Shown here piece after piece: positions 43,163 to 53,829 of a stretch of DNA of 64,000 bases; the stretch's first letter is position 1; every line of letters starts with the position of its first letter. This DNA is from Cycas panzhihuaensis. Lineage: Eukaryota > Cycadophyta. The notes below the pieces were generated by a model. It ran no database searches. It was not told where the DNA came from and worked only from the letters and a program-made list of their open reading frames with translations. A program made the position numbers and the translations under genes. The stretch spans positions 103,609,741 through 103,673,740 of the forward strand of contig CM041465.1 in NCBI GenBank assembly GCA_023213395.1, in the 5' to 3' direction.

Positions 43163-43990
43163 CTATAATTGTTTGACCAAATTTTCCATTAACAACAGCA
43201 TCCTCGGAATGTCTTCCACTGGCAATCCTTTAAAGAGTTTCTCCATTTGCACCATTTGCGGTTGCACCTTAGGCTCTTTCGATATATTCTCTTTTTCTTT
43301 CTGTTTATTCTTCCATACGTATATGTACTTAATTTCTGATTTTTTCATCGGTAATGTATTCTCTTCTCGAGCTAAGCCATCCAATACTTGTTTTGCTTTT
43401 TTGAATCGATCCATTTCTGTTGGCGGATCCGGATATCCTTCGTTCAGTTTCTCCTTCTGTTTATTTTGGAGTTTGACGTTTTTGATTTCTGGTATGATTG
43501 TTATTAAGTTGGTGGCTTTGGCCTTTCCTTTGCAATTCTCCGTTTTATGGTCACTTGGGTCACAGTTATTACATACGAACGGTTTCTGTTCGCATTCCTG
43601 TTTCGTTGGGCATTCTGACTTCCAGTGCTCGAACTGCAAACAGATGAGACATCTACCCATTGCTGGTTTTATTCTCGAGGGCTCTTGTGTACCCCTCATC
43701 GTGTAAACATTTCGAGGTGGGTTGTCTCCCATTTTCCTACCTCGTCCTCTGTAGGCCTTTTCTCTGGGATTATAGAAACAATCCTTGGTCGTATGCGTAT
43801 CTACATCGCATATGTGGCACCACTTGTTCTGTTGGTGCAACGCACTATTTTTTAGATTCAATTCACATTCTTTAGTGGGATGTGAATTCTCTTCACAGAT
43901 ATGGCACCATTTGGTTATTCTTCCGGCATGGTCCTTCTTTTTCGTTGTTTCTTCTTCTTCTCTGTTATTTTTAATTTTCAACCTGGCCAT
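43163..43990 (-). CDS. gag: Gypsy G gag C-terminal part with four zinc knuckles
   Basis: This is the nucleocapsid part that binds element RNA. Four CX2CX4HX4C knuckles occur in 275 codons: CHICEENSHPTKEC, CHICDVDTHTTKDC, CLICLQFEHWKSEC and CNNCDPSDHKTENC. The usual plant Gypsy number is one or two. Basic arginine-rich text (NPREKAYRGRGRK) lies between the second and third. The end (EKLFKGLPVEDIPRMLLLME) is helical. The frame is separated from upstream gag by two stops and an A10 run near 43990, so the natural protein is probably continuous with it. Confidence 0.85.
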   Translation of the reverse strand: MARLKIKNNREEEETTKKKDHAGRITKWCHICEENSHPTKECELNLKNSALHQQNKWCHICDVDTHTTKDCFYNPREKAYRGRGRKMGDNPPRNVYTMRGTQEPSRIKPAMGRCLICLQFEHWKSECPTKQECEQKPFVCNNCDPSDHKTENCKGKAKATNLITIIPEIKNVKLQNKQKEKLNEGYPDPPTEMDRFKKAKQVLDGLAREENTLPMKKSEIKYIYVWKNKQKEKENISKEPKVQPQMVQMEKLFKGLPVEDIPRMLLLMENLVKQL

Positions 43991-44088
43991 TTTTTTTTTA
44001 AGGCTTTCAACTCTGATTCCTTTTCTGTTATCCCCACCTGGCAGAAGGGTCAGTTATACTGATTTTGTTTGAGTTCCCTAATTTCATT

Positions 44089-45276
44089 TTACAATCTCAA
44101 TAATAGGGAATCCTGTCCTCCTGCCTGTGCATCCATCTCCATTTCAAAATCCAACACTAGATCTTGGGCATTTTTAAACGATTTCAACGGATGGGCATGC
44201 ATCATGGCCCTTAGTTTTTCATTCAATCCCTTCACAAAATAGTTTTTCATGTTGTGGTCAGTTATTGTCTCGTTAATCATACTGGCTGCAATGATTTTTA
44301 TTCTGCTGATGTAGGTTAGCGCTGACTCTCCTGGCCTCTGTTTAATTTCCTTCAAGGCGATTTTCACTGCTTCATTACTACGGAACTTCTGGAATCTTTC
44401 CTCGAAGGATTTCTTAATCTTTGCCCATGATTCATTCTTATTTATTTTTTTGTACCACGCCAACGGTACTCCTCTCAGCGTACAGGCAAATTTAGCTTTG
44501 ATTTCATCCTCGTCTGTAATATTTTTCACATCAATGAGATTCTGAAAGAGATATACGTGTTCTGCTGCATCAGAAGTGTCGTTAAAAATCAACTTTCCAA
44601 AGTCTCTATAATCATCCATTTTGGGGGATTGCAACGGTGTTCCACCTGGTGGTGATTTTTCCTTTCTCCCCTCCTCCGGGGATGCACTTGGAGTGCCTAC
44701 TGTTGTATTATCCTTTTCAAACAATGGATTCTTAAATGGAGTTTTGATGTGTATAGGTTCCACTACACCTGGCACTTGTATAGTTAATGGTGTCACTGTA
44801 ATATATGATTGATCAGATCCCTTTTCTGATGAATCTTCAAAAAGTTGTCTTGTGAGCTTATTTTTTCAATATGCCGAGGGACCTTCCTCCGCCTTCTTTT
44901 CGCTGTCACTTGGGTCCTTCAGACTGTCCTCCACTGGTATACTTCTCTCTTCTAAGTTTCCTTTATGCTTTCCATCCACTTTTGGTTTTCCTTCAATTTC
45001 TGGGCTAAACAAATCATCTCTGATTGGGGTTGGTGTCAAAACCATATGTTCGCCATTAATTCCCTCTTCTTGTTCTTGAGGTGTCTGGGCTCCACTTGCC
45101 TTAGATCCTTCAACAGACTGTCCCTTAGTCTCGTTGTTCTGTGAATTTAATCTCCTCGCCCTTCTGAGTTTTGATTCTTTCAACCATCTTAATGCCCTTT
45201 GCCTGCTGGTCTCCTTTTCTTTGGGTGAAGTATCCTTTTGTGGCTCTTCCGACCTTGAAGGTCTCTTAGGTGGCAT
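44089..45276 (-). pseudogene. gag: Gypsy G gag, one internal stop
   Basis: This is the capsid region. ATG at 45276 opens a charged, low-complexity N-terminus (PPKRPSRSEEPQKDTSPKEK). TGA at 44866-44868 interrupts the frame, which continues unshifted to 44089. The second part has a canonical Retrotrans_gag domain: HVYLFQNLIDVKNITDEDEI, KFACTLRGVPLAWYKKIN, SWAKIKKSFEERFQKFRSNE and QRPGESALTYISRIKIIAAS. The single TGA suggests light decay. Confidence 0.88.
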
Positions 45277-45385
45277 TGGAAGGTCCCCTGGCTGTCGGTG
45301 GTTTAGTTACAGCCTGCCATCACGACGGTAGCCAGGGTCCTCTGCCCTTTATACATTCCTTTCTATGAAACTCCTAGGTCCTGTC
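45277..45385 (-). other. Leader of Gypsy G, gag side
   Basis: This is about 109 bases upstream of the gag ATG. CTGTC at 45381-45385 is the target duplicated by Copia H; the leader resumes at 51274. Confidence 0.8.
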
Positions 45386-45756
45386 TGTTAGAAATAATGT
45401 ACATTCCATTTCATTTCATTTAAGTTTATTTTAGGTTCATTAGAATAAGTTCTCACATGGAATATTCTATACTAGAATATTTTAGTGAGAAGATTCTTAA
45501 TCAAACTTCTAGAAGTCAAAGATGCTCAACTATTTATGAGGTAGTTTGAGCGCACTAAAAATAAAGGGGAAGTTGGGAGTTTGTTGAACAAACTCCTATA
45601 TTTAGCTATGATGTAAACTTATAAATATGTACTTGTATCATTGAGATTTTTTAATGAGAATTTTGGAGAGTTTAGTCTTGTTGACGTATCATCACCTCTT
45701 GCTTCTTGCATGTGATTTTATGTTGTAAGATTAACTTATATCCTCTCATTCTAACA
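45386..45756 (+). repeat. 5' LTR of Copia H
   Basis: This 371-bp LTR starts TGTTAGAAATAATGTACATT and ends CATTCTAACA. CTATATTTAGCTATG is TATA-like near 45595-45610. The partner is 50901-51273. Confidence 0.93.
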
Positions 45757-45774
45757 TGGTATCAGAGCTCCCAG
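45757..45774 (+). promoter_or_regulatory. Primer binding site of Copia H
   Basis: TGGTATCAGAGCTCCCAG directly follows the LTR. Its first 12 bases match the initiator tRNA-Met primer site. Confidence 0.93.
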
Positions 45775-45983
45775 GTTCTGTCCTATGTTTATGAGATTCT
45801 GTCCATATTTGAGCACTTGGTTCTGTCTTGAACTGGCCTCTTTTTACATCAATCAGTATGTAAAATCTGAGGAAATACAAAACAATGAAAGAAGATAGCT
45901 GTCTGAAATTGCATTTTATTATGCATGTGAGTAGAATTGGGCAGTTGCCTTTGCACTATTATCATAGTTACAGAGGTCTGCAA

Positions 45984-46409
45984 AGCTGCCACGAAGGGAC
46001 AGTCACCGTCTGTCCTCTGCTCTAGCTAGTGTTAGCTTTGTACATGAGTCGATGGGCTCTTCACAGAATGCCCACACGGGCTTAACTGGCTGCCGCCCCG
46101 CACTTTGCTCGAGAGACGAGATCGTCTCAGCATTGCGCCACGGCTCGCCCAGGCGCCCGCCGCCTCGCCTCGAACACCTCGCCTGCAGACGCCGCCGCCC
46201 GTAGCTGGCCTTGCACGGAAGAAGCCGTCCGCCGCCCGTCCACGAGCTGCCGCCGCTCGACCTCGGTGCCGTCCCCCGTCCACGAGTCGCCGCCACTCGA
46301 CCTCCGTGCCGCCGCCCATCGACGAGCCGCCACGGAGATGCCCAACAACCGCCGCCACCGCCATGGAGGAGGCACCGCCGCTAGCCTCCATCGACGGATT
46401 CTTATCCAT
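45984..46409 (+). repeat. GC-rich block in the leader of Copia H
   Basis: About 425 bases are very rich in CCG/CGC, in contrast to the AT-rich element. CGTCCACGAG-(C/T)-GCCGCC-xCTCGACCTCxGTGCCG-type text repeats about every 55 bases between 46235 and 46330. Open frames cross both strands because stop codons are rare in such text. No domain is recognised, and the leaders of I, F and J lack it. It may be a captured host or foreign segment. Confidence 0.75.
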
Positions 46410-46767
46410 TTATTAAAAATTTTAATTAAAAATTCCTTTTTTTAAAGATTAAGGTTATAACTATCAGAATATTCTTTAGAATATTCTTTTTTTTTTTTGT
46501 GACTTTTGTTATAAAGTCTCTATAACCCTCTAAAGTGAATATTTTTCAAACAGATTTTTTTTAAGAGAGGGACAAGGAATTGATACAGTTTTTTTTTCTT
46601 CTTTTGAAAGTGAATTAGTCACTTTAATGTCTTAAAGTGGAGACTAATGTTTTAAAGTCTCATTCACTTTAATGTGACATTTTTAATTGTTTTCTACAAA
46701 GGAAAAACTACCTGGCGGTCACTGAGTTAAGTTAAATTCATACTTTCGGTAGTAATTTCAAGGCATA

Positions 46768-47560
46768 ATGACTTCAATTAATATTGGAGGTTATATTTTG
46801 CCAGAGTCTCAAAAACTCGATGGCAAAAATTATGTAATTTGGAAATTTAAAATATCCAATATTTTAGCCTTACAAAGGCTCTTTGAGGTTGTAGAAGAAA
46901 AGGATAAGAAACCTGATCCAGGTGATGAGATCGAGGAGGCGGCTTGACAGAAATCAAAAGGCATTGGCAATCATCAATCTATCAGTTGCTGATGAGCTAA
47001 TCACTCACCTACAAGGAAAAACGCTTGCATCGGAGGCTTGGAAGACTCTCAAGGATATGTTTGAAACAAAAAACGAAACAAGAGTCTTGTATTTAAGGAA
47101 TCTTCTCTATTCATGTAAAATGACAATTAATGACTTTATCACTTCACACTTGCAAAAGTTGAAAGAAATCAAGGAGTAACTTATTGCAGTTGGTGAAGAC
47201 ATTCAAGATAGAGAGTTTGTTAGTATTACTTTGAATAGCTTGCATGCAGGTTTTCATATTTTTGTGACAAGTATATGTCTCACAAGTGGACCTCAACCTC
47301 TAACATTTGAGGAGTTGAGTGGTCTATTGTTGCAAGAGGAACAACGGATGGGTTTTTATGAAGGAGGAAGTAGCTCAATGGTACTTGCCTCAAAATTTAA
47401 GAAAAAGCCCACAAATCATGTTCCGAAACATCCACCTCAAGCAAGCAACTTCAACACTCAAAAACCAAAAAAAGATGTCACTTGCAAATATTGCAACAAA
47501 AAGGGACATCTTGAAGTGCAGTGTTGGAAGAAGAAGGCCGACATGAAGAAATCTACAAAT
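46768..47560 (+). pseudogene. gag: Copia H gag, stop and frameshift
   Basis: ATG at 46768 opens MTSINIGGYILPESQKLDGK, and the frame reaches TGA near 46946, where a Trp codon is expected. A one-base insertion shifts the next block (46922-47179, VADELITHLQGKTLASEAWK), which ends in TAA at 47177. The body resumes at 47231 with TFEELSGLLLQEEQRMGFYE and one zinc knuckle, CKYCNKKGHLEVQC. It is a UBN2-type Copia gag. Confidence 0.87.
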
Positions 47561-48835
47561 GCTTTGTCAACAAAAGAAAATGATAAAGTCTTTGTATTCA
47601 ATACTACAAGTCATAACACATGTGAATGGTATGTGGATTCTGGAGCTTCAAAGCATATTTCATTTCAAAAAGATTGGTTTGAAGACTTGAAGGAATGCAA
47701 TATTCCACCCATTGTACTTGGAGACAATAGTCAACATCAGGTAGTTGGTTGTGGCACCATTTGTATTCAACAACCAAACTATGGAACCTTTAAGGTTTCG
47801 AATGTGCTATTTGTACCTTCCTTCAAGCACAACCTATTATCCGGGTTGCATAGCTCAACAAGACATTAAGGTAGAATTTGATAAGTCAAAGTGTTTGATG
47901 AAAAGGATAATGTTGTAATAGCTCAAGGTGTGCATGAGAATGGAGTTTATAAATTCTGGCACCTATGAGCTTAGTCTCATAACTAAAGATTTAGATCACA
48001 CTTTATGGCATGACCGATTTGGTCATTTGAATTATACCGATCTTGACTCATGCATAGATTGAATATGGTAAGTGATTTACTTTCAATCAAGAAAACTGAC
48101 AAGGTGTGTGAAGCTTGTGCACTTGGAAAGCAGCATAAAGAACCATTCCAGAAATTAAGATGGAGAGCAAAGGAGAAGTTAGAATTGGTACATTCTGATT
48201 TATGTGGACCAATCTTACCACATTCATATGGTGGAGCACAATACTTCATCACCTTTATTGATGATCTTACAAGAAAGTGTTGGGTTTATCTCATCAAGAA
48301 TAAATCTGATGCTTTTGCAAAGTTCAAGGAATTCAAGGCTGAAGTTGGAAACAAATCCAATAAAAGGATAAAAATCTTAAGAAGTGACAGCGGAGGCGAG
48401 TACTTATCCATTGAATTCATCAACTTTTGCAAAGATCATGGGATACAACATCAGCTTACAACGGCATATACTCCACAACAGAATGGTGTTGTAGAGCGAA
48501 AGAATCGAACCATTCTTGAAATGGCTCGATGCATGATGAAGGCAAATGATGTTCCAAAAGGACTTTGGGGAGAAGCAGTTAACACTGCTGTGTATCTGTT
48601 AAACATTAGTCCAACAAAAGCAGTTAGAAACATAACTCTAAAAGAAGCTTGGACTAATATGAAACCTTCTGCTACACATCTTAGAATATTTGGATGTATT
48701 GCTTATGTTCATGTGCCTAAAGAAAAAAGGCATAAACTTGATGATAAGAGTACAAAATGTATTCTAGTAGGTTACAGCTTGACATCAAAAGCTTATAGGC
48801 TTTGGAATCTCACTGACAAAAAATTGTCATAAGTA
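47561..48835 (+). pseudogene. Copia H protease, pre-integrase and integrase
   Basis: The protease motif WYVDSGASKHISF is at about 47629-47667. The pre-integrase domain near 47990-48130 (LWHDRFGHLNYTDL; CEACALGKQH) crosses a shift at 48060. Integrase is open at 48050-48832 with the full catalytic triad: Asp in LVHSDLCGP, Asp in ILRSDSGGEYLS and Glu in QQNGVVERKNRT. Its end (THLRIFGCIAYVHVPKEKRH; KCILVGYSLTSKAYRLW) stops at a TAA near 48833 because of a shift in the duplicated region. Confidence 0.9.
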
Positions 48836-49183
48836 GAGATGTATTGTTTCAAGAAACAAGAGAAGATGATCAAATGGTTGTACTTATAGAAGAAGAACAA
48901 AAACATAAAGGGAAAGAAAAATGTAGTAGTGAAGATTTGGATGTATTGCTTATGTTCATGTGCCTAAAGAAAAAAGGCATAAACTTGATGATAAGAGTAC
49001 AAAATGTATTCTAGTAGGTTACAGCTTGACATCAAAAGCTTATAGGCTTTGGAATCTCACTGACAAAAAATTGTCATAAGTAGAGATGTATTGTTTCAAG
49101 AAACAAGAGAAGATGATCAAATGGTTGTACCTATAGAAGAAGAACAAAAACATAAAGGGAAAGAAAAATGTAGTAGTGAAGAT
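48689..49183 (+). repeat. 247-bp tandem duplication in Copia H
   Basis: TTTGGATGTATTGCTTATG at 48689 recurs at 48936, and the two copies run to about 48936 and 49183. Only one difference was seen (GTACTTATAG/GTACCTATAG). 247 is not a multiple of three, so the copy throws the pol frame. Element F has a single copy. Confidence 0.9.
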
Positions 49184-50905
49184 GAAGCCTCCACCTCTTC
49201 TACTTCTGGTTCCACTTCTTTTCTTAGTTCTTCAAAAAATTGCCCAAGTGGTATTTACAAACCATTCAAGAATCTGGAGAAGTAAATCTAGATTCTGGAA
49301 TTCAAACAAGAAGTAAGACGAATTTTGCTTTGATGGCAAATCTCTTAAGTGTTGAAGAGCCACAAACCTTTCATGAAGCCAAAAATGCAGCACATTGGCA
49401 AAATGCCATGAAAGAAGAATATGACTCTATTATGAAGAATGACACTTGGGATCTTGTCAAATTACCTCCAGGCAAAAAGGTAATTGGTTGCAGATGGGTA
49501 TATCGAGTCAAGTATCAATCTAATGGTGCCATAGAAAGATACAAGGTTCGACTCGTTGCAAAAGGATACTCTCAAACACAAGGAGTTGATTATGAAGAAA
49601 CGTTTGCACCTGTAGCAAAAATGACTACTATAAGGATGCTGATTTCTCTTGCAAAGATTCGGTTGGGAACTTCATCAGATGGATGTGAAAAATGCCTTCT
49701 TAAATGGCATTTTGTATGAAGAAGTATACATGAAACAACCAGAAGGATTCGAAAGAGGAGGAAAAGATCAACTTGTCTACAAATTGAAGAAAGCTCTTTA
49801 TGGGTTGAAACAGGCACCAAGAGCATGGTATTCACGTATTGATGAATATTTTGTTTCACATGGATTCACTAGATGTGAATCTGATCATAGCTTGTATGTG
49901 TTACATAAGGATCATGATATCCTAATTGTAGTTTTGTATGTGGATGACTTGATTTTGACTGGATCTAGTGTTGAAAAGATCAACATCCTCAAAAAGCAAC
50001 TATCAAAAGCTTTTGATATGACTGATCTTGGTTTATTGCATTTCTACTTAGGAATGGAAATGTGGCAAAAGAAAGGTCATATCTTTGTATCAGAGTCAAA
50101 GTATGCTTACAATTTGTTGAAACGTTTTCATATGGAAAGCTGTAAACCAATTTCGACTCCAATGGAAGTGGGTCTCAAATTGGTAAAAGAAAGCAATGAA
50201 AAAATAGTTGATGACACTCTATACAGGCAACTAGTGGGTAGTCTTATATATTTGACTAACATTAGACCTGATTTGAGTTATCTTTATTGGTATTGTATCA
50301 AGATACATGAATGCTCCTTCGATATCACATTGGAAAGCAACAAAACGCATTCTGAGATATGTTCAAGGAACTATTCGGTTTGGTCTCCTATTTCAGAAAT
50401 CTTCTGAATTTGTACTATGTGGCTTCACCGACTCAGACTGGGCAGGAGATGTTGACACAATAAGATCTAGATCAGGATATTCATTCAAACTCAATTCTGG
50501 AATGATCTCATGGAGCAGTAAGTTACAAGCAACAGTTTCCTTGTCATCCACTGAAGCTGAATACAAAGCTGCAGTAACCGTAACTTGTGAAGCTATTTGG
50601 CTTAGAGGACTTCTTAGCCATTTTGGACTTGATCAAAATGAATCTACTAAATTATTTTGCGACAATCAAGGTGCAATCCAGCTGTCAAAGAATCCAGTTT
50701 TCCACGCAAGGAGTAAACACATGAAAATTCATCATCATTTCATTCGAGAACAAGTGGAGAAAGGAGTGGTCGAATTGGTCTATTGCAGTTCGAGTGACCA
50801 AATTGCAGACTTACTTACCAAAGTCTTGAGTCGTGAAAAATTTGAAAGATTGAGAACACTAATGTTTGTAAAAGAAAATGAACTTATCATTATGGGAGGG
50901 TGTTA
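49184..50905 (+). pseudogene. Copia H reverse transcriptase and RNase H
   Basis: Linker and RT start are at 49240-49719 (MPKWYLQTIQESGEVNLDSG; RLVAKGYSQTQGVDYEETFA). A shift near 49660 leads to 49649-50407, with [40 protein letters not shown] and catalytic YVDD at 49937-49948. A shift near 50285 leads to RNase H at 50307-50906 (GFTDSDWAGD; SSTEAEYKAA; FCDNQGAIQLSKNPVFHARS), which keeps its acidic residues. Two small shifts are the only lesions. Confidence 0.9.
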
Positions 50906-51273
50906 GAAATAATGCACATTCCATTTCATTTCATTGAAGTTCATTTTAGGTTCATTAGAATAAGTTCTCAAATGGAATATTCTATACTAGAATATTCTAG
51001 TGAGAGAAGATTCTTAGTCAAACTTCTAGAAGTCAAAGATGCTCAACTATTTATGAGGTAGTTTGAGCACACCAAAAATAAAGGGGAAGTTGGGAGTTTG
51101 TTGAACCAACTCCTATATTTAGCTATGATGTAAACTTATAAATATGCACTTGTATCATTGAGATTTTCTAATGAGAATTTTGGAGAGTTTAGTCTTGTTG
51201 ATGTATCATCACCTCTTGCTTCTTGCATGTGATTTTATGTTGTAAGATTAACTTATATCCTCTCATTCTAACA
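50892..51273 (+). repeat. Polypurine tract and 3' LTR of Copia H
   Basis: ATGGGAGGG (50892-50900) precedes TGTTAGAAATAATGCAC. The 373-bp LTR ends CATTCTAACA at 51273, and the second CTGTC follows. Confidence 0.93.
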
Positions 51274-51309
51274 CTGTCCCTCCTCAATGGACATAGGCAA
51301 CGGAATCAA
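51274..51309 (-). other. Leader of Gypsy G, PBS side
   Basis: These 36 bases lie between the H insertion and the 5' LTR of G. The minus strand starts TTGATTCCGTTGCC. CCGTTGCC fits a tRNA-Asp-type primer site, but the first bases do not, so the primer is uncertain. Confidence 0.5.
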
Positions 51310-52181
51310 TGTTGACTTAGGTTTGTTCCCACTGCACTTGTGGGAACAGTGAACTCGTCAAGGTTACACAGGTTATAGTCTAGTTAGGATACTGTCAACA
51401 TGGTTATTCACATACATTCCACATATTATTCACAGAATTATACCACAATGGTACACAACAGCACATAAATCAACATATATTTAGCACTTCATCCTTATTA
51501 ACACAGAGAATACACAGCTTTCCACGTAACTCTTCTTTTCATTAAGTAATAAGTTCAGTTTACACAGAGGGCTGGAATGCATTCCTGTGCATTCCAGCAG
51601 CATACATTCTTCCTGTTATATGCGTACCCAGATGGTACTTATCACTGAACACTGCTTTAATTGGCTGTCATGCGTGCTAGCATCCGCACCATTGCGTACC
51701 CTTGATAATCGACTCTCATCCCCTGAGATTATACAATAGGATTGAATCACTCGGTTCTCACACTGGAATGGTCCTCAAAGCATCATTAAATATGTCCCTT
51801 TGATGCCTTTTGGGTGAAAGGTTATGACCCAAAGTCATAACCATACCTTTTTGTCACGAAGGTACCCTTTCACTTTAACACTTGATTAAGTCTCCTTAAT
51901 GGTGTCTTTTTTGATCCGTACATCTGTACGTACGTTTGCGACTCCCGGGCTTCCACCGGTCCCGTCTTGTCATGCGTCGCCTGCTTCGGTTCGTTTGCCA
52001 CTGGTACATGTCTGTGGTACGTACCCATTCCAGGTACACACCTGTCATACGTACTCAGAATGCTAATTTCTTCACTGTTTTGCCTTGTGCGTACCTCCGT
52101 ACGGTCCGTACCTGCACATCTCAGGTTACCCAGCCTACCTCTGGTCTTCCAACAACCATATGATCACTTTATGCCCCAACA
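51310..52181 (-). repeat. 5' LTR of Gypsy G
   Basis: This 872-bp partner of 35617-36493 runs TGTTGAC...CAACA in plus orientation. GTACG motifs cluster at 51925-52110. Differences from the other copy include CAG against CGA (36015 against 51709 region). GAGTG follows at 52182. Confidence 0.92.
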
Positions 52182-53048
52182 GAGTGTACCAACTCTAATT
52201 TCTCTTTGGCTTGCCATTTGGATTTTTGAAATGGATTTCAATGTTGCTTTTCAAGTGCACATACTTCACAAATTTTGTCAAACTTTTTAATTGATGGCAA
52301 ATCATTCACCATACTCAATCTATTCATTAGTTGAAGGCTAGAGTAATTCAAATAAGTATAATAATCACAATATTGAAAATTTTAAATTTCCATGTTACAT
52401 AATTTTTAACATCTAGTTTTTGTGATTCAGGCATGTTATAGCCAACAATGTTCATAGATGTCAATACGAAGTTTTGCAATTAAGGAAATTATAAAAAAAT
52501 TACTGTTAAATAATTGCAAGTATGAGTACAAAATAACACTCAATGATTGCATGGTTGTTAAAAACACAACTGAGAAGAAGTACACTTTGAAGAGGATAAA
52601 TGTTAAATTTGAAATAGCTTAAAAATTCCTTTGAAATGTGAAAGCCAATTGAGAAAAAAAATAATTTTTATGGATGAACTAAGGAATAAAAGTCTATTAA
52701 AAATAAACTATAGAGAGGAGATCTTAATTAAAGAAAAAATGTGTAGAATATTCATGTATGTAAGATAAAGTTATAACATAGCATATGATCGAAATTTTTT
52801 TAATCATGAATCTGGTGGCAGCTGGCGGCACTTCGTAATAGGATGAATTGGTGGTTGGTGGTGTCTCCATGACTTTAGGTGGACATACATCCATCAGTAC
52901 AGGCTGCTGCCTCTGTGTTTAGGTAGACGAACAAGTGGCAATATGTGCGACTACCTCCATGTTTAGGTGGACACATAGGTAGCAATACATACGACTACCT
53001 CACTCGATCTTCCACAAGTCCCAGGTTCGAAACTTGGCTCTGATACCA
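52182..53048 (-). pseudogene. Element F gag start joined to pre-integrase, and leader
   Basis: From 52182 upward the minus-strand order is: gag start near 52466 (MNIVGYNMPESQKLD, matching H), then near 52370 directly to pre-integrase text (NRLSMVNDLPSIKKFDK; CEVCALEKQH), then KEKLELVHS at the G insertion. Zinc knuckle and protease are missing. 52480-53038 is leader, with a single-copy trace of the J repeat. PBS TGGTATCAGAGCCAAG is at about 53033-53048. Confidence 0.75.
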
Positions 53049-53274
53049 TGTCATAAAAAGAGGGGTAAAAGAGTAGGATGCATAACACATCTCACATGCA
53101 CAACAAGCAAGAAATGACTACGTGCCAATGAATCACAACTCTTCAACTTTTTCATTAATTTAAATAGTTGAGTATATCATACATTTATAGATTACAAATG
53201 TTCTAAACATAGGTAAGTAGTTCTAACTACTTCATAATGGCTAATTAATAGTTCCCTCAAACTATGGTAGGCTC
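53049..53274 (-). repeat. 5' LTR of element F, inner part
   Basis: It starts TGTCATAAAAAGAGGGG in plus orientation like 30282 and is cut at 53274 by Copia B, with target GGCTC at 53270-53274. It continues at 60337-60527. Confidence 0.88.
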
Positions 53275-53820
53275 TGTGGAAAATGGGCATTAGGCCACAT
53301 TAGTCCCAAGATTATAAGTAAGAGCACAATACTACAAATGCATGAAAGCATGAAACATAAAGAACATAAAGAGAAATAGGAGCAAGATCAAGATACCAGA
53401 AATGGTGGGTTGGAATTAGTCCAACCACGAAAGAATACTTCAGCTTGATTAGCAAACTGACAGAATAACAATGGGTTCCTCCTCTCTAGATGAGCAACAA
53501 TGAAGAGAGGCCTCTTTAAATAGAAGAAGATGAGAGGCCAAGGGCTATTGCATGATCGACAAGTGTCAATCATGCAATGCATGCTTGCATGTAGGACAAG
53601 TGTCCATTGGGAGCTCATGTGAGCAAAAGTGCAAGGGGGTCATTTGACCCTTAAGTTACAACGTTATGTCACTAGACATAAAGTGGGTGTGTACTTTATC
53701 ACTTAAGTGATAAAGTTACACCTAAGGTACAAAAGTGAAAAAGTGCACACATAATACAAAAATACATTAGCTTAACATTATAAACATAAGGTAAACCATG
53801 AGGTTTAATACCCCCCCTTA
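53275..53820 (-). repeat. 3' LTR of Copia B and polypurine tract
   Basis: The LTR is 53275-53810. In minus orientation it starts TATTAAACC, the expected TG having become TA. TAAGGGGGGG (53811-53820) is the polypurine tract. Confidence 0.9.
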
Positions 53821-53829
53821 CTGTTTATA

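Larger units (their letters stand above)
45386..51273 (+). mobile_element. Copia element H, near-complete, TSD CTGTC
   Basis: This 5888-bp Ty1/Copia element has LTRs at 45386-45756 and 50901-51273, about 3-4% different by eye. CTGTC flanks both sides (45381-45385, 51274-51278). Its orientation is opposite to its host G. All domains are present in Copia order. It is the most complete member of the TGTTAGAAATAATG family (I, F, J). A stop in gag, several shifts and a 247-bp duplication after integrase disable it. It carries an unusual GC-rich block in the leader. Confidence 0.94.
35617..52181 (-). mobile_element. Gypsy element G, TSD GAGTG, host of Copia H
   Basis: This is a Ty3/Gypsy element of about 10.7 kb once H is subtracted. 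LTRs are 35617-36493 (3') and 51310-52181 (5'), several percent apart. GAGTG flanks it on both sides (35612-35616, 52182-52186). On the minus strand the order is gag, four zinc knuckles, protease, an inserted gag-like region, RT-RNase H, integrase with a GPY-type end, a GTAC repeat block, a separate ORF, and the 3' LTR. Stops and shifts break gag and pol. Fragments at 5960-6475 and 62965-64000 belong to related elements. Confidence 0.93.

Noticed and set aside
46003-46416. Arg/Pro/Ala-rich frames on both strands in the Copia H leader
   Set aside because: GC-rich triplet text has few stop codons. No domain, start context or conservation in relatives supports a gene.
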